The notes under the pieces: generated by a model
Database searches by the model: none
Seen by the model: only the letters and a program-made list of their open reading frames with translations
Told to the model about the DNA's origin: nothing
DNA from: Phytophthora colocasiae
Lineage: Eukaryota > Oomycota > Peronosporomycetes > Peronosporales > Peronosporaceae
Direction of reading: 5' to 3'
NCBI GenBank assembly: GCA_018806915.1
Contig: JAGKQI010000094.1
Coordinates: 310,001-374,000, forward strand
DNA length: 64,000 bases
Made by a program: the position numbers and the translations under genes
Shown: positions 12,150 through 21,423 of the stretch, piece after piece
Numbering within the stretch: the first letter of the stretch is position 1
Layout of the letters: each line of letters begins with the position of its first letter

Positions 12150-14564
12150 GCCGACTTCAATCTCTCCTTTCGTTTAGCCATATACTCGTCGTTCCTGGCC
12201 TTGGCTTTCGCGTCCGTGCAATCTCGCGCCAGATGCCCATGCTTACGACAAGCAAAACACTTCGGTCCGTTAGTACAATATGCGGCCCAGTGTCCACTTT
12301 GCCCGCAGATGCGGCAACTAGTCTCGCTTGACGAGGACTTCCCCGATGGTTGTTGTTTCCGACCTTCTTCAGCAAGTACTTGCCGTACCGCCGCCTTCAA
12401 CTTCTTCTGGGGCTTCGTGTCTCGTTCGTCGTCACTGGAATTCACTGTGCGCTTGGGTTTTGTTTGCTTCCGGGGCTTCGGTTCGTATTCATCTTCTGGT
12501 GTCGGTGGCGCGCCGTTGCTTAGTGGCTTTACGATTTTGCACGCCTCGTTCGTCGTCATCCGACGAGTCCACTTCTCGTCGCTCTCGTTGTATTCGTTCC
12601 TTGCGCCGGCCGTCCGCTTTCCTCGCCTTCGTTCGCTTCTGAGGCGTCGGCTCCGCCCAGTACCTCGAATTCCACTTTCTTCCTGCGGGTAACTCGTATT
12701 TCCCAGTTATGATGTTCCACGCCCCCTTTGGATTCGTGTAGAGGACGAGACCATCCGGATCCACGGCTGCATAATTTTTGATCCCTTCTGTCTCGCCGGA
12801 TACCGGGACATACACACTACCCACACCTGGTAATGTCACTGATCTCACCGTGAGGCCGTCCGTAGCTGGTTCGGTCGTCGTCGAAGTAGCAGTTTGTCCA
12901 GCCGGTGCTAGTTCCGCAAGGTTTTCCATAGGGTCGTCGATCTCCGTCGCCTTTATCACTGCTTCTTCCAGATTCTCCGGTTCCTGTTGCTTCACCAACT
13001 GGCGTGTAGTTTTGTCCATGCCGCGGTAGAATTGTGTCATCAATACTCGCTCACTAACACGACTGCGTCCTGCTGCTTTCCTGAGAGCGGCGGCGTAATC
13101 GGCATGCGACTCCTTTGCACCTCTCGACCTGGTGTTCACGCGATACTCTGCCAGTGAAATGTCTTCCTTCGGTCCATACCGTCTTAACAGAGCTTGCTTC
13201 AGATGCGTCCACGTGCGTTGATTGTCTGATAGTCTGACCAACTTGCGGCTTCGCCCATGAGCTTGTTCCCGAGGATAAAGTAGAGCGCGTGGTCACTCCA
13301 TTCTCCACGTCCAGATTCCTTGGCGCCTTGCAATGCCAGATCGATGCGGCCGGTCCAAGTGGATACCGTTGCTCCAGTCGTAGGGGTGAACGTTGGTAAT
13401 TCCAAATCTTTTACGTTGCCTCTTCGTCGTCCGCGCGTTTCCTGACGATCTCGGCGTCGTTCTCGTTGTGGTGATCGGTGCCGGTGTCGGTGTCGTCTTC
13501 CCCGATGTTCTCGGTGTCCGTGCCGCTCACGACGTTGCCTGATCCGTCCATGTTCTTCCGATCCACTACTGGAATCTTCTTCAGAGCTACTTGGTTGCCT
13601 CCGTCGTCGTCCAGCGTCGTGTCTGCCGTGGTCATCCGAGTCGTTTTCACTGCTCGAGGAGGATGGCGACCCGTCACCCCCTGGTTCTTGTCGTTGCCGT
13701 TCCATTCGTCGTCTTGGAGGTGTCTCTCGTCGACCTTGGATTCTCTCCGACGTCTCCTTCGTGCGATCTACGTGGGTTAAGTTGGTGGCCGTCTTCAACG
13801 TTATCCCGTCGAACGTCCTGCCGAATGGGTCTCTGTACCTGCTCGACCCGTTCTTCGTCATGTGCAGCCTGCCAAGATGCGTGCTGAGGCCTTCGTTCGC
13901 CACGCTTCAGCCGTAGTTGCCGAACCTCTTCACGGAGTTCTTGGAGTGCCGCCGTCATGGTCTCCACCTCTGTTGGTTGTCGTTCCTGTACACATTCATC
14001 GGGTTCGTCTTCAGCTGCGCGTGGTACGTCTCCATGTACCGACTCATCATCGTCATGTTCCGCGGCCACTGCGTTGACGGTTTCTTGTCGTCCAGTATCT
14101 GGGGAGGCATCCAATCCCGCGACTCGTGGCTGCTCGTATTCCGTACGCGTTGGAAGTTCTCCTAGTACAGCACTGATGAGCTCTTGTCCGCTTCGAAATG
14201 CTGGCTGTCCTTCTCTCGAGACTGCAGCTGTAGCCAAGAAGCGTTCGGCTTCTTCCCACTCCTTCCGTGCTTGGCTCCTCGTTCTGACCGCCGATTTTTC
14301 TCCCCCCGCTGGTGCAGCGCGTTTGTCTTCGTACTCGGGGCTGATTGTCGCTTCGTCGCTGCTGGGTTGGTCGCCCACTGTGTCTCCATCACTGGCCCCT
14401 TCACGACGTTCAGACTGTACGCTCTTGGAGCTACTTGACCGTGTCGCCTTCTTCTTCGTATCCCGTTTTCGCGTTATGTCTCTGGTCTTGTTCGCCATCT
14501 TTGTACGTAGACGTTTCGGTTGTGGTGCGACTATAAGAGAAAGAGGCCCCTGTATGACCACCAT
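12125..14564 (-). pseudogene. gypsy Gag, copy A, broken into several frames
   Basis: Gag starts at an ATG that spans the LTR/primer-binding-site junction (MVVIQG). It continues through an arginine/serine/acid-rich N-terminal half, a capsid-like retrotransposon gag region (DLELPTFTP, HALYFILGNKLM, LKQALLRRYGPKEDISLAEY) and two CCHC zinc knuckles (CRICGQSGHWAAYC, CFACRKHGHLARDC). Frame breaks near 13740-13770 are private to copy A. Breaks near 13240 (a deletion after EAASW) and near 12550 are shared with copy B and so predate the duplication. Confidence 0.85.
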
Positions 14565-15394
14565 GTAACAGGTTTACTCTTCACTGCCAGTCAGTGGGTC
14601 GTCGCTCGTGTGCTGCGCTGGGTGGTGTGCCCAAGGATCGGGTGTCAGCGACACACTTTCACGTTCACTCGTTCCTGGCTCGGTTCACCGCGCCGGCTCG
14701 TTCGTCGTTCGTCAACGAAGAACTCGCCTACTTATATTAATGTATGAATATACACTACTTTCCTCAACAGCCTCGCTGCCCGTTCGTCGTTTATCAGTGG
14801 GTATTCCTACGCCACTTGTGGTTGTCTCCACGCCGTCAATAGCTCTTGCCACTGACACCTCGTCGTTTGATGTGGGTACCTTGCCTCCGCTCGTGGTTTT
14901 CTCCACGACTCTCTCTATCTCTCAACAGCTCTTGCTGCCCGTTCGTTGTTTATCAGCGGTTCCTAGGGCTCCAACAGTGGTTGTCTCCACTCTTCAGCTT
15001 ACTCACTGGTCGTTCGTCGTTTGTTGTGGATCTCTTACTCCACTTCGTTGTTGTCTCAACGTTAATCCTTCACGGCGTGCTTCACACTCAACCGTGTCAG
15101 ACTTGCGCTTCACCCAGCCCTCTCGAAGCCTGCGTCCTTCGTGGCAGATTCGGAAGTGTCTTCTACGCTGCAAATTCGGAAGTCCCTTCAGCAGGTCCTC
15201 CATCACGTCCTTCTGGCATCCCAGTCAGTTGCATCTTCAACATGGGCCTGTCCTCGCACATCTTCATGAGCTTCTCCCTTATTGGTGCGTCTGCGATCCA
15301 CTTCAAGGTCTCCGTTAAGATCTTCCCCACTCGTTGGCTGCCGTGGGATGTCAGCACCTGGGTTCAACCCCGCCTGCAAGTCAGGTCTATTACA
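14564..15394 (-). repeat. LTR of gypsy copy A (5' LTR in element orientation)
   Basis: This LTR is 831 bp and the partner of 5422-6254. The primer-binding site follows on the minus strand as TGGTGGTCATACAGGGGC, which should match the 3' end of a tRNA I could not identify. CACT target duplication follows at 15395-15398. Confidence 0.93.
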
Positions 15395-15398
15395 CACT

Positions 15399-15562
15399 TA
15401 ATCTAAGCGGTTTAGCACTTTACCTTAAGGTAGCCAAGAGCGGACCCTCGGTGATTGAATTGGTTGGAGTGACGTAGTCTTTTTTGTTCATACCATGTTT
15501 GGACCATTCATTGCTTGTTGCTGGTTATCTTCCATCCTGATACTGGATCCACTTTTTGAGTG
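15399..15562 (-). pseudogene. head-coil-C1q family member 1, unit A: exon 1 relic
   Basis: On the minus strand the sequence encodes a degraded version of the family's exon 1 end (SIRMEDNQQQ, then KKDYVTPTNSITEG in another frame, then a GTAAAG donor-like site). It lines up with the LSIWMED...DYVTSANSITDAS block of intact members. The gypsy element separates it from exon 2 at 4983-5375. Confidence 0.6.
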
Positions 15563-15729
15563 TATACACACAAGTAACCAGTGAAAATGCGCAGAACCGA
15601 TAACTACTACTACTATCTGATGCTCAGTTTGTCTTTCTAGATGAATGTGTCTGAAAAAACAGTGTACAGACATCATATAGGAAAGTGTTGAATTATCGTT
15701 TCGTTAGCTACGATGAAAAACTTCCCCAA

Positions 15730-16625
15730 TCAGGGCCCGAGTTGCACAATAGAGAGATAGCAATTCTCTGTAACGTCACCGTCACATTCAACTGTCAATT
15801 CGCCTCCTCCATACATTTTCACAACAGAGCTCAGCGTTGCCGAGTAAGAATGATTATTTCCTTCAGGGCACACCACCACTTGAGCATCCTCCTCGCTCAT
15901 CATCAGAGCAATTCTGTCTTCTTTGCCACTTGGACAAGTGGTCACCACTGCGACAACAGCATAAAGCCCTGGTTTCTTAAACAACACGTCCCCTCCAACT
16001 ACTCCAAAAACATTTGGATCAGATTGAACTGATCTCCATAAGAGTTCACACGAGTATTCGTCCTTGGTTGAAGCTTCAAATTGAGCGAACGGTAGGGCGC
16101 AACCAGCACTGAAGTCTTTACGTAATTGATCCATTTCTTCTTGTAGATCTTGTAACTTGGATTCCAGCACACAAATCCGCTCAACCGAGACAGGTTCCAG
16201 CTCAAAAGTGTATTGCGCTACTCGTGTGGAGCTCAAAAGACGAAACTCGACAGAAATCGACAACTGAAGAGCACCATCCTGTTTAAACCTCAACCATCGC
16301 TGAGCTTCGTCACACTTGTCCAGATCGTATTCAAGCACTTCTTGAAACACTGTCGGATAAAAAATATAATTTCAGCTTCTTACGTAACTCAGCCGCCCTA
16401 TAGCCTTACCTCCAGGTAGTCGAGAGCTGACGCGTCCGTAATCGTGTTGGCTGAAGTCAAGTAGTCAGCTTTATCCATGTCGTTTTTGCACCATTGCTTC
16501 TTGCTGGTTTTTTCCTCCATCCAGATACTCAGCCTGTCGCCCTTGAGCTGGAGAGTATAGCGGTACGTTGTCGAAGATGGATTAAATGTAGTAACACCCT
16601 CAACTTTGATATCGGGTACTGCCAT
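15730..16625 (-). pseudogene. head-coil-C1q family member 2, unit A (one-base deletion at exon 2)
   Basis: Exon 1 is 16410-16625 (72 codons, donor GTAAGG), the intron is 16350-16409 (60 bp), and exon 2 is 15730-16349. Exon 1 gives the first part of the head (VTTFNPSSTTYRYTLQL, LSIWMEEKTSKKQW). Exon 2 gives the rest of the head (CDEAQRW, FELEPVSVERI), a coil (LESKLQDLQEEMDQLRKD) and the C1q-like region (FAQFEASTKD, GLYAVVAVV, CYLSIVQLGP). Exon 2 is 620 nt and is missing one T of the TGTTTT that opens exon 2 in copy B, so the frames do not join. Copy B has the opposite defect. The gene may be intact if one of these homopolymer differences is a sequence error. Confidence 0.7.
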
Positions 16626-16660
16626 GGCCCCTAAATGTTTCTTTCACTTGCAAAATCGGA

Positions 16661-16912
16661 TTATGACGATGAACTAGAAAAGTTCCTTCGGTCGGTCTGA
16701 AAGCATCGGATCAAGTCTAGATAGCCATCTCCGTCATTATCCATCCATCGCAGTTGATAACAAATAATCATAATCTTTTTGCGCTCATAAAAGCGTGTTG
16801 TAGTCGAGGCTGAGGGAGTCTTTGTATACAGGCCATTGCCTTCAATTTCGTATTCCGTGTAGGATTTTGGCTTCTTAACACAGAACTTTGAATCTATTGA
16901 CTTTGACAACAA
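16661..16912 (-). CDS. small ORF with a D-rich calcium-loop-like motif, unit A
   Basis: This is an 83-residue open frame ending 36 bp upstream of family member 2 on the same strand. It contains RWMDNDGDGYLDLIR, which resembles an FG-GAP/VCBS or EF-hand type calcium loop (acidic residues at alternate positions, then DL). There is no signal peptide. The frame is kept without change in unit B (48544-48795). It may be the end of a decayed larger gene; I do not recognise a specific family. Confidence 0.35.
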   Translation of the reverse strand: MLSKSIDSKFCVKKPKSYTEYEIEGNGLYTKTPSASTTTRFYERKKIMIICYQLRWMDNDGDGYLDLIRCFQTDRRNFSSSSS

Positions 16913-16988
16913 TTCTTTACGTCAATAAAAAAATCGACCTTTTCACGAGAAACATTCGTTGGAAGGGATTATAATTCGTTATAGCTAG

Positions 16989-18008
16989 ATGGCGCCACCA
17001 AAAGATTTTGAAGCTAGGGGAGTGACTACATTTCATGGGTCATCTTCGACATCGTTCCGTTATAATCTCCACCTTAAGGACAACAAGCTGAGTATCTCGT
17101 TGGAAGACGCAACCAGCAAGAAACACTGGCGCAAGGGTAACATCACTAAAGGCGATTACATTAATTCAACTAATATAATCACTGATGCTTCAGCTTTCGA
17201 CTACGTGAAGGTAAGATTCAGCGCGTAGTTTGTAGATCTCTAAATTTCACTGACCGAGCTGAATGTTTTTTTTTAGTTTTTCCAAGATGTTCTTGACTGC
17301 GAACTGGATAAATGCGGCGATGTCAAGCGAACCTTGGAATTTACACAAGATGGAGTTCTCCGACTGTCGTTTGCTGTCGAATTGCGGTTTTTGCATTCAA
17401 CGAGAGAGGCGAAATACACTTTTGAACTGAATCCTGTATCAATTGAGCGATTAAACCTGTTTGGGTCCAGCCTGCTGAATTTGGCCAAAAAAGTTGCTGC
17501 TAAGAAAGAGTGGAGCTCTTCGGATTCCTCGGACTCATCTTCGGATGAGGAGGAGGAGGCTCCTATGAAGGCTGCCCCGGTCAAGAAGGTTGTTGCTAAG
17601 AAGGCGGATAGTTCGGATTCCTCGGACTCATCTTCGGATGAGGAGGAGGATCCTAAGAAGGCTGTCCCGGTCAAGAAGGTTGTTGCCAAGAATGTGGATA
17701 GCGACAGCTCGACTTCCGACTCGGACTGGTCCGATGATGAGGAGGTTAGCAGCGCTGTTACCAAAAAATCTTCTGCCAAGAAGGAGTCTTCTTCTTCGTC
17801 TTCGAGTGACTCGGACTCGTCTTCCGACGAGGAGGAGGCGCCTGTTATTACTAAGAATCGTAAAAACTCGGACGCTGGTGAGAAGTCCAATAAAGTCACC
17901 AAGCTGGAGAACGGCGACGCCGCTACTGTGGTCATCCCGCAGAAGACTATGGGGATCTTCATTTCTGGGCTGCCGCGCCAGGGGTGTAAGGTATCACTGC
18001 AGTGGTGA
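16989..18008 (+). CDS. head-coil family member 3 with Nopp140-like Ser/acidic repeats, unit A
   Basis: Exon 1 is 16989-17210 (74 codons), the intron is 17211-17276 (GTAAGA...TTTTAG, 66 bp, phase 0), and exon 2 is 17277-18008, giving 317 residues. The head domain is normal for the family (FRYNLHLKDNKLSISLED, FFQDVLDCELDKCGD, KYTFELNPVSIERL). The usual coil and C1q-like domain are replaced by lysine-flanked serine/acidic blocks (SSDSSDSSSDEEE, KKVVAKK), the pattern of Nopp140/SRP40 and of casein-kinase-2 substrates. Two of the blocks are a 93-bp direct repeat (from 17521 and 17614). The C-terminus (KTMGIFISGLPRQG) is not recognised. Unit B has the same gene, with both frames open, so this product is plausibly expressed. 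Confidence 0.75.
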
Positions 18009-18039
18009 ACAGCGAGATTAGAAACGTTCACTGAGGAAC

Positions 18040-18255
18040 TGTAGTGGAGGTTACAAGACCAAGCCTTTTCCCACTACCTGGAACATCGCAGATGCGATGT
18101 TGAACTGGCATGTAGGAGTTAGGAAACCACTGAAGCTCGACGGGTGGAGCTGATCAGTGAGGCAGAGTACATTTTACCTACTTGAACTCAATAGACTGAG
18201 GGAATTACCAGGAAGCGCCGGCTTCCCTAACAGAGTTTCGCTCAGACCTACTACA
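18040..18255. repeat. solo-LTR-like element, shared by both units (copy A)
   Basis: This 216-bp segment begins TGTAGTGG and ends CTACTACA, flanked by the 5-bp direct repeat GGAAC (18035-18039 and 18256-18260). It contains a small GC-rich hairpin (GGAAGCGCCGGCTTCC) shared with the element at 18601-18850. The form fits a solo LTR of a small LTR retrotransposon or a TRIM-like element. It is present at the same place in unit B, so it predates the duplication. Confidence 0.65.
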
Positions 18256-18288
18256 GGAACACAACGCAGCTCAAAACAATCATAGGCA

Positions 18289-18382
18289 CCTGAGCACGAT
18301 TAAGAAGGGCGACGCACTGTCAGTTGAATGTGACAGTGATGCCAAAAACACGCTGTTGCGCAGCTTGAGTACTGAGTGGAAA
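18289..18382 (+). pseudogene. orphan C1q-like tail downstream of member 3, unit A
   Basis: The plus strand reads STIKKGDALSVECDSDAKN followed by a degraded LRSL segment. This lines up with the last C1q-like strands of intact members (LQLNEDDTVSVECDG...CYLVIAQL). It lies after the stop codon of member 3 and after the solo-LTR-like element, so it is a relic of the C-terminal domain that member 3 lost. Unit B has the same relic at about 50172-50265. Confidence 0.55.
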
Positions 18383-18488
18383 TTCTGAGTGGTAATGCAC
18401 AAATTCATTTACAGTTAACAATGTTTGTGGTTAGATTTGTTTCAAGTTAGGGTGGAGATAAATGCTGCTCACCATCAATTTGTACAAG

Positions 18489-18947
18489 CTATCCAGGTTT
18501 TGCCAGTTTTCTGCGTGAAGCTGCGCAAGTGTCCCCTATAATCTCGCGCAGTCCCTCCATTTCTTTCTCTAGGATTCGTTTGGGCTTCCGTTCAACTGGT
18601 TGTAGTGGCTGGTTGAATCTAAGCCTTGCCCACTGCACTGGGCGGCACAGATGGTGAGGCCGAGTTGCCGCACAGACTGTGAAGCCGAGCTGGCATAGAC
18701 GTCAGAGGACGAGTAGATCGAAGCTGTAGCAAGCATAACATTGAGTTTAGTCAGATTACAATCTACCTTAGAGCGAGCAAGCAATAGACCAAGGTTAACA
18801 GGAAGCGCCAGCTTCCCTCGCGTGTGTTCGTGTTATCGAGACCCACTACACTGGTACAGGATCCAATTTTAAAGAGTATCTCGCACTCGATATTTTCAGC
18901 GGAGGAAACGTATCACGTTTAGTTAACCAATTTACATATAGCGACAA
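18489..18947 (-). pseudogene. head-coil family member 4 relic, unit A, split by a solo LTR
   Basis: The minus strand preserves a piece of exon 2 (SARYSLKLDPVPVERK, then a coil-like ILEKEMEGLREI), without exon 1 or a C1q-like tail. It is continuous in unit B (50372-50575). In unit A it is split by the 250-bp element at 18601-18850. Confidence 0.5.
18601..18850. repeat. solo-LTR-like element private to unit A
   Basis: This 250-bp segment runs from TGTAGTGG to CCACTACA with a 5-bp target duplication CTGGT (18596-18600 and 18851-18855). Unit B has a single CTGGT and no insert at the same place (50479-50483), which confirms the ends. It belongs to the same family as 18040-18255. Confidence 0.8.
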
Positions 18948-19150
18948 TCCGGTTGGTGGGGGTCATCGGTGTATCCGTTGTGGCAGTACTGTCAGTCAAG
19001 GGGACGTTTTCGGTGACTCCTACGTTTGAACTAACTTCGACAAACGTTATAGAGATTGCACCGGTTGGGACAGCAGAAGCTGTGCAGTACGTAGGTTGAC
19101 AGGTCGACGGGTGGTATTGAAGTCAAACCTTCTGCTTAAGTGAAGAGTTT

Positions 19151-20138
19151 TCACTCACCAAGCAGATTTTGTTGGAGCCAGGTAGTATCTTTATCTGTGT
19201 ATTTCGGAAAATGAAAATGGAGAATTATTCTCATGCATTTTATGAAATCGAGCAAAACGCATTGCTTGCCTCTGTGACAGTGGATTCCTGTCAGTTTCCG
19301 TTCTGGTGAATGACACTCAACGCCTCCTCTGCGCTTCCAATCCCATTCTTGATAAAAACCTGGCAGCTTCACCGAGATAAGGACGGCCGAAAAGTTAAGG
19401 TCTTCATCTCTGCATGCTGCTTTGACTTTCTTAAAGCGCGGAAACTATTGGTTTTTATTTTCCATTATCAAGTCTTTGTAGTGGTGACCGGTTTCCACTA
19501 ACTCTGGCGCTCGTTTCGCAAGAAAATTCTTGAAAATCCGCTTTCGACTCCTAGCGGCTTTGGCTTGATCCCATCCAGCACGCACCTTGATGAGACGTCG
19601 CAGCCATTTCTTCTTCGATCCACAGGTTTGGAAAATAACATCGTTCAAAGTTGCTCTCTCGTAACGATAACCGCCGCGTAGTAATCTTTCGTGTGGGAGG
19701 ATAGCGAGATTCCTCACTTTCACTCCGTACCAATGCATCACTATATTCTTGGATACACTTTCCGACATGTAGCTGGGCCATTTCTGTGCAACAGACACAC
19801 CGACGGCAGTAATGCAACCCAGTCGACGATAAAGTTGTCTTGGCCAGCTCAGGTTCGCATCCTTCGTAGCGATCTCCAGTGATCATCTGCATCTTCGTGA
19901 GGGTCTGGTTACTCAAGAGGACATAATTTCCTCGCCTTGTCTTCTTCACTTCGACGTTGTCGTGGGCAAGTTTCTTACTGCATTTCTTCTGGTGGCGAGA
20001 TATTCCACACAATGTGAACATCTTGTTACAGAACTTGCACATTGAAGTGGCCTTGGCGAGTGTTACTACGGTTGAAACTATACTCGACATCTTCGAGTAT
20101 CGCTGGATTTTTAAAATAATGTTTTGCTCGTCATTCAT
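19151..20138 (-). pseudogene. zinc-finger protein gene, unit A copy, with nonsense and frame change
   Basis: On the minus strand the first frame encodes a zinc-finger-like segment (CKFCNKMFTLCGISRHQKKC) followed by KKTRRGNYVLLSNQTLTK. A second frame then carries a basic, tryptophan-rich region (YGVKVRNLAILPHERLL, KKKWLRRLIKVRAGWDQ) and a hydrophobic C-terminus. The frame change (near 19865-19885) is common to both units, so it is either an unrecognised intron or an old lesion. Unit A also has TGG changed to TAG at about 19447. I do not recognise the family; a transposon-derived nucleic-acid-binding protein is possible. Confidence 0.45.
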
Positions 20139-20696
20139 CCATTGTCCTTAGCTGTCAATCAAATTCTAAAGGTTCCGAATAATATTCTTCGCACTTAGGA
20201 AAGTTGGAACACTTCTTTCACCTGGCCAGCAAAGCTAAGTTGTCTTCTGCAGTAGTATGGTTCTCAAAATTGAGGGTGTAACTACATTTTATCCACCTCC
20301 TAGGACGTCGTTCCGCTATATGTTCCAGCTCATGGGCAACAAGTTGAGTATTTGGATGGAGGACAGAACCAGTAAGGAGCAATGGCGCAAGGACGATATG
20401 GCTGAAGGTGATTACGTGAGTTCGGCCAACACGATCGCTGGTGCATCAACTCTCGACTACCTGAAGGTAAGGTGATGAGTACACAAGTTAGTACTTATCA
20501 TTTCAGATGCAACATGTATCTAAAATGCTCCATTATTATGTTGCCAGTGTTTCCAGGAGATACTTGAGTGCAAACTGGACAAATGCAGTGATGTCAAGAG
20601 AACAGTTAGCGTATCTTTCGGTGATCATCTTCTTCATCTATCGTTTGTTGTCCAGTTCCGCTTTCTTACTACAACAAAAGTGGCGAAGTTTACTTT

Positions 20697-21423
20697 TGTA
20701 ACAGGTTGGTCCCGAAGACGAGCCAGCGTGATGTACCGACCCTTCAGCGACTGCAAGAAGTGAGATGGCGAGCACTTCAACCTGGATCTGAGTTGGAACC
20801 ACGATCGTGCTTGAAGTTAGCGATGGAAGCGAGGTCCAAATTGGGTGCGAACCAAGAGAAGACAAATGGACGGTCGGCCAACGAGCAGCTCACTTGTGAA
20901 TTCGACGGCTGGGGAGCAGAGTACTTCGAAATACGACGAGAGGAGAGCACTCCTTCGCATCCTGACGGCTGGAAGCGTACTCCCGGTTGACTGTGCCGAA
21001 AGCCGAAACGAGAGAGAGAGAGAGAGACGTGGAGACAACCACGAGTGGCGCCAACGAGACCACTCTAAACAACGAGAGACGTGGAGACAACCACGAGTGA
21101 ATCCTTGGGTTCGCTCTAAACGACGAGAGGAACCAGCGGCCAGAGCTGCTGAAGGTTGAGACAACAACGAGTCAAGTCTAGAGGCTTACTCATAAACGAC
21201 GAACGAACGAAAGACGAAAGACGAACGTAGTGTATATTGATTCACTAATAAAAATAGGTGAGTTCCTCGTTGACGAACGGAGGACAAACCGGCGCGGTGA
21301 ACCGAGCCAACGGGAGTAATTGACGTTAAAGTGTGCTCTTTAGCACCCGATTCTTGGATATTCCACCCGGCACAGCACCAGCTATTCGACCCGCTGGTGG
21401 GCAGTGAGACTAAACCCATTACA
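20697..21423 (+). repeat. 5' LTR of the second gypsy subfamily
   Basis: This LTR is 727 bp against 675 bp for the 3' LTR. The difference is a 52-bp tandem duplication around 21030-21100, which repeats the GTGGAGACAACCAC motif. Elsewhere I see very few differences. The last A of the LTR and the TG of the primer-binding site form the ATG of gag. Confidence 0.93.

Larger units (their letters stand above)
5422..15394 (-). mobile_element. Ty3/gypsy LTR retrotransposon, copy A
   Basis: This full-length element (9973 bp) has two LTRs of 833 and 831 bp and a 4-bp target duplication CACT at 5418-5421 and 15395-15398. Read on the minus strand the LTR starts TGTAATAG and ends TGTTACA. Gag and pol are in different frames, joined by a predicted -1 frameshift signal (12089-12149). 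It sits in the intron of a decayed family gene. Copy B at 37295-47274 is at the homologous site with the same target duplication, so insertion preceded the segmental duplication. Both copies carry damaged gag; pol lesions differ between the copies. Confidence 0.95.

Noticed and set aside
11134..12177. Plus-strand 347-codon frame, and its extended version at 42886-44052
   Set aside because: Antisense to the gypsy pol N-terminal and protease region, which has clear motifs on the minus strand.
17273..18031. Minus-strand 252-codon serine-rich frame opposite member 3, also at 49156-49914
   Set aside because: Mirror of the serine/acidic repeat coding; the plus strand has the conserved head, splice sites and family match.
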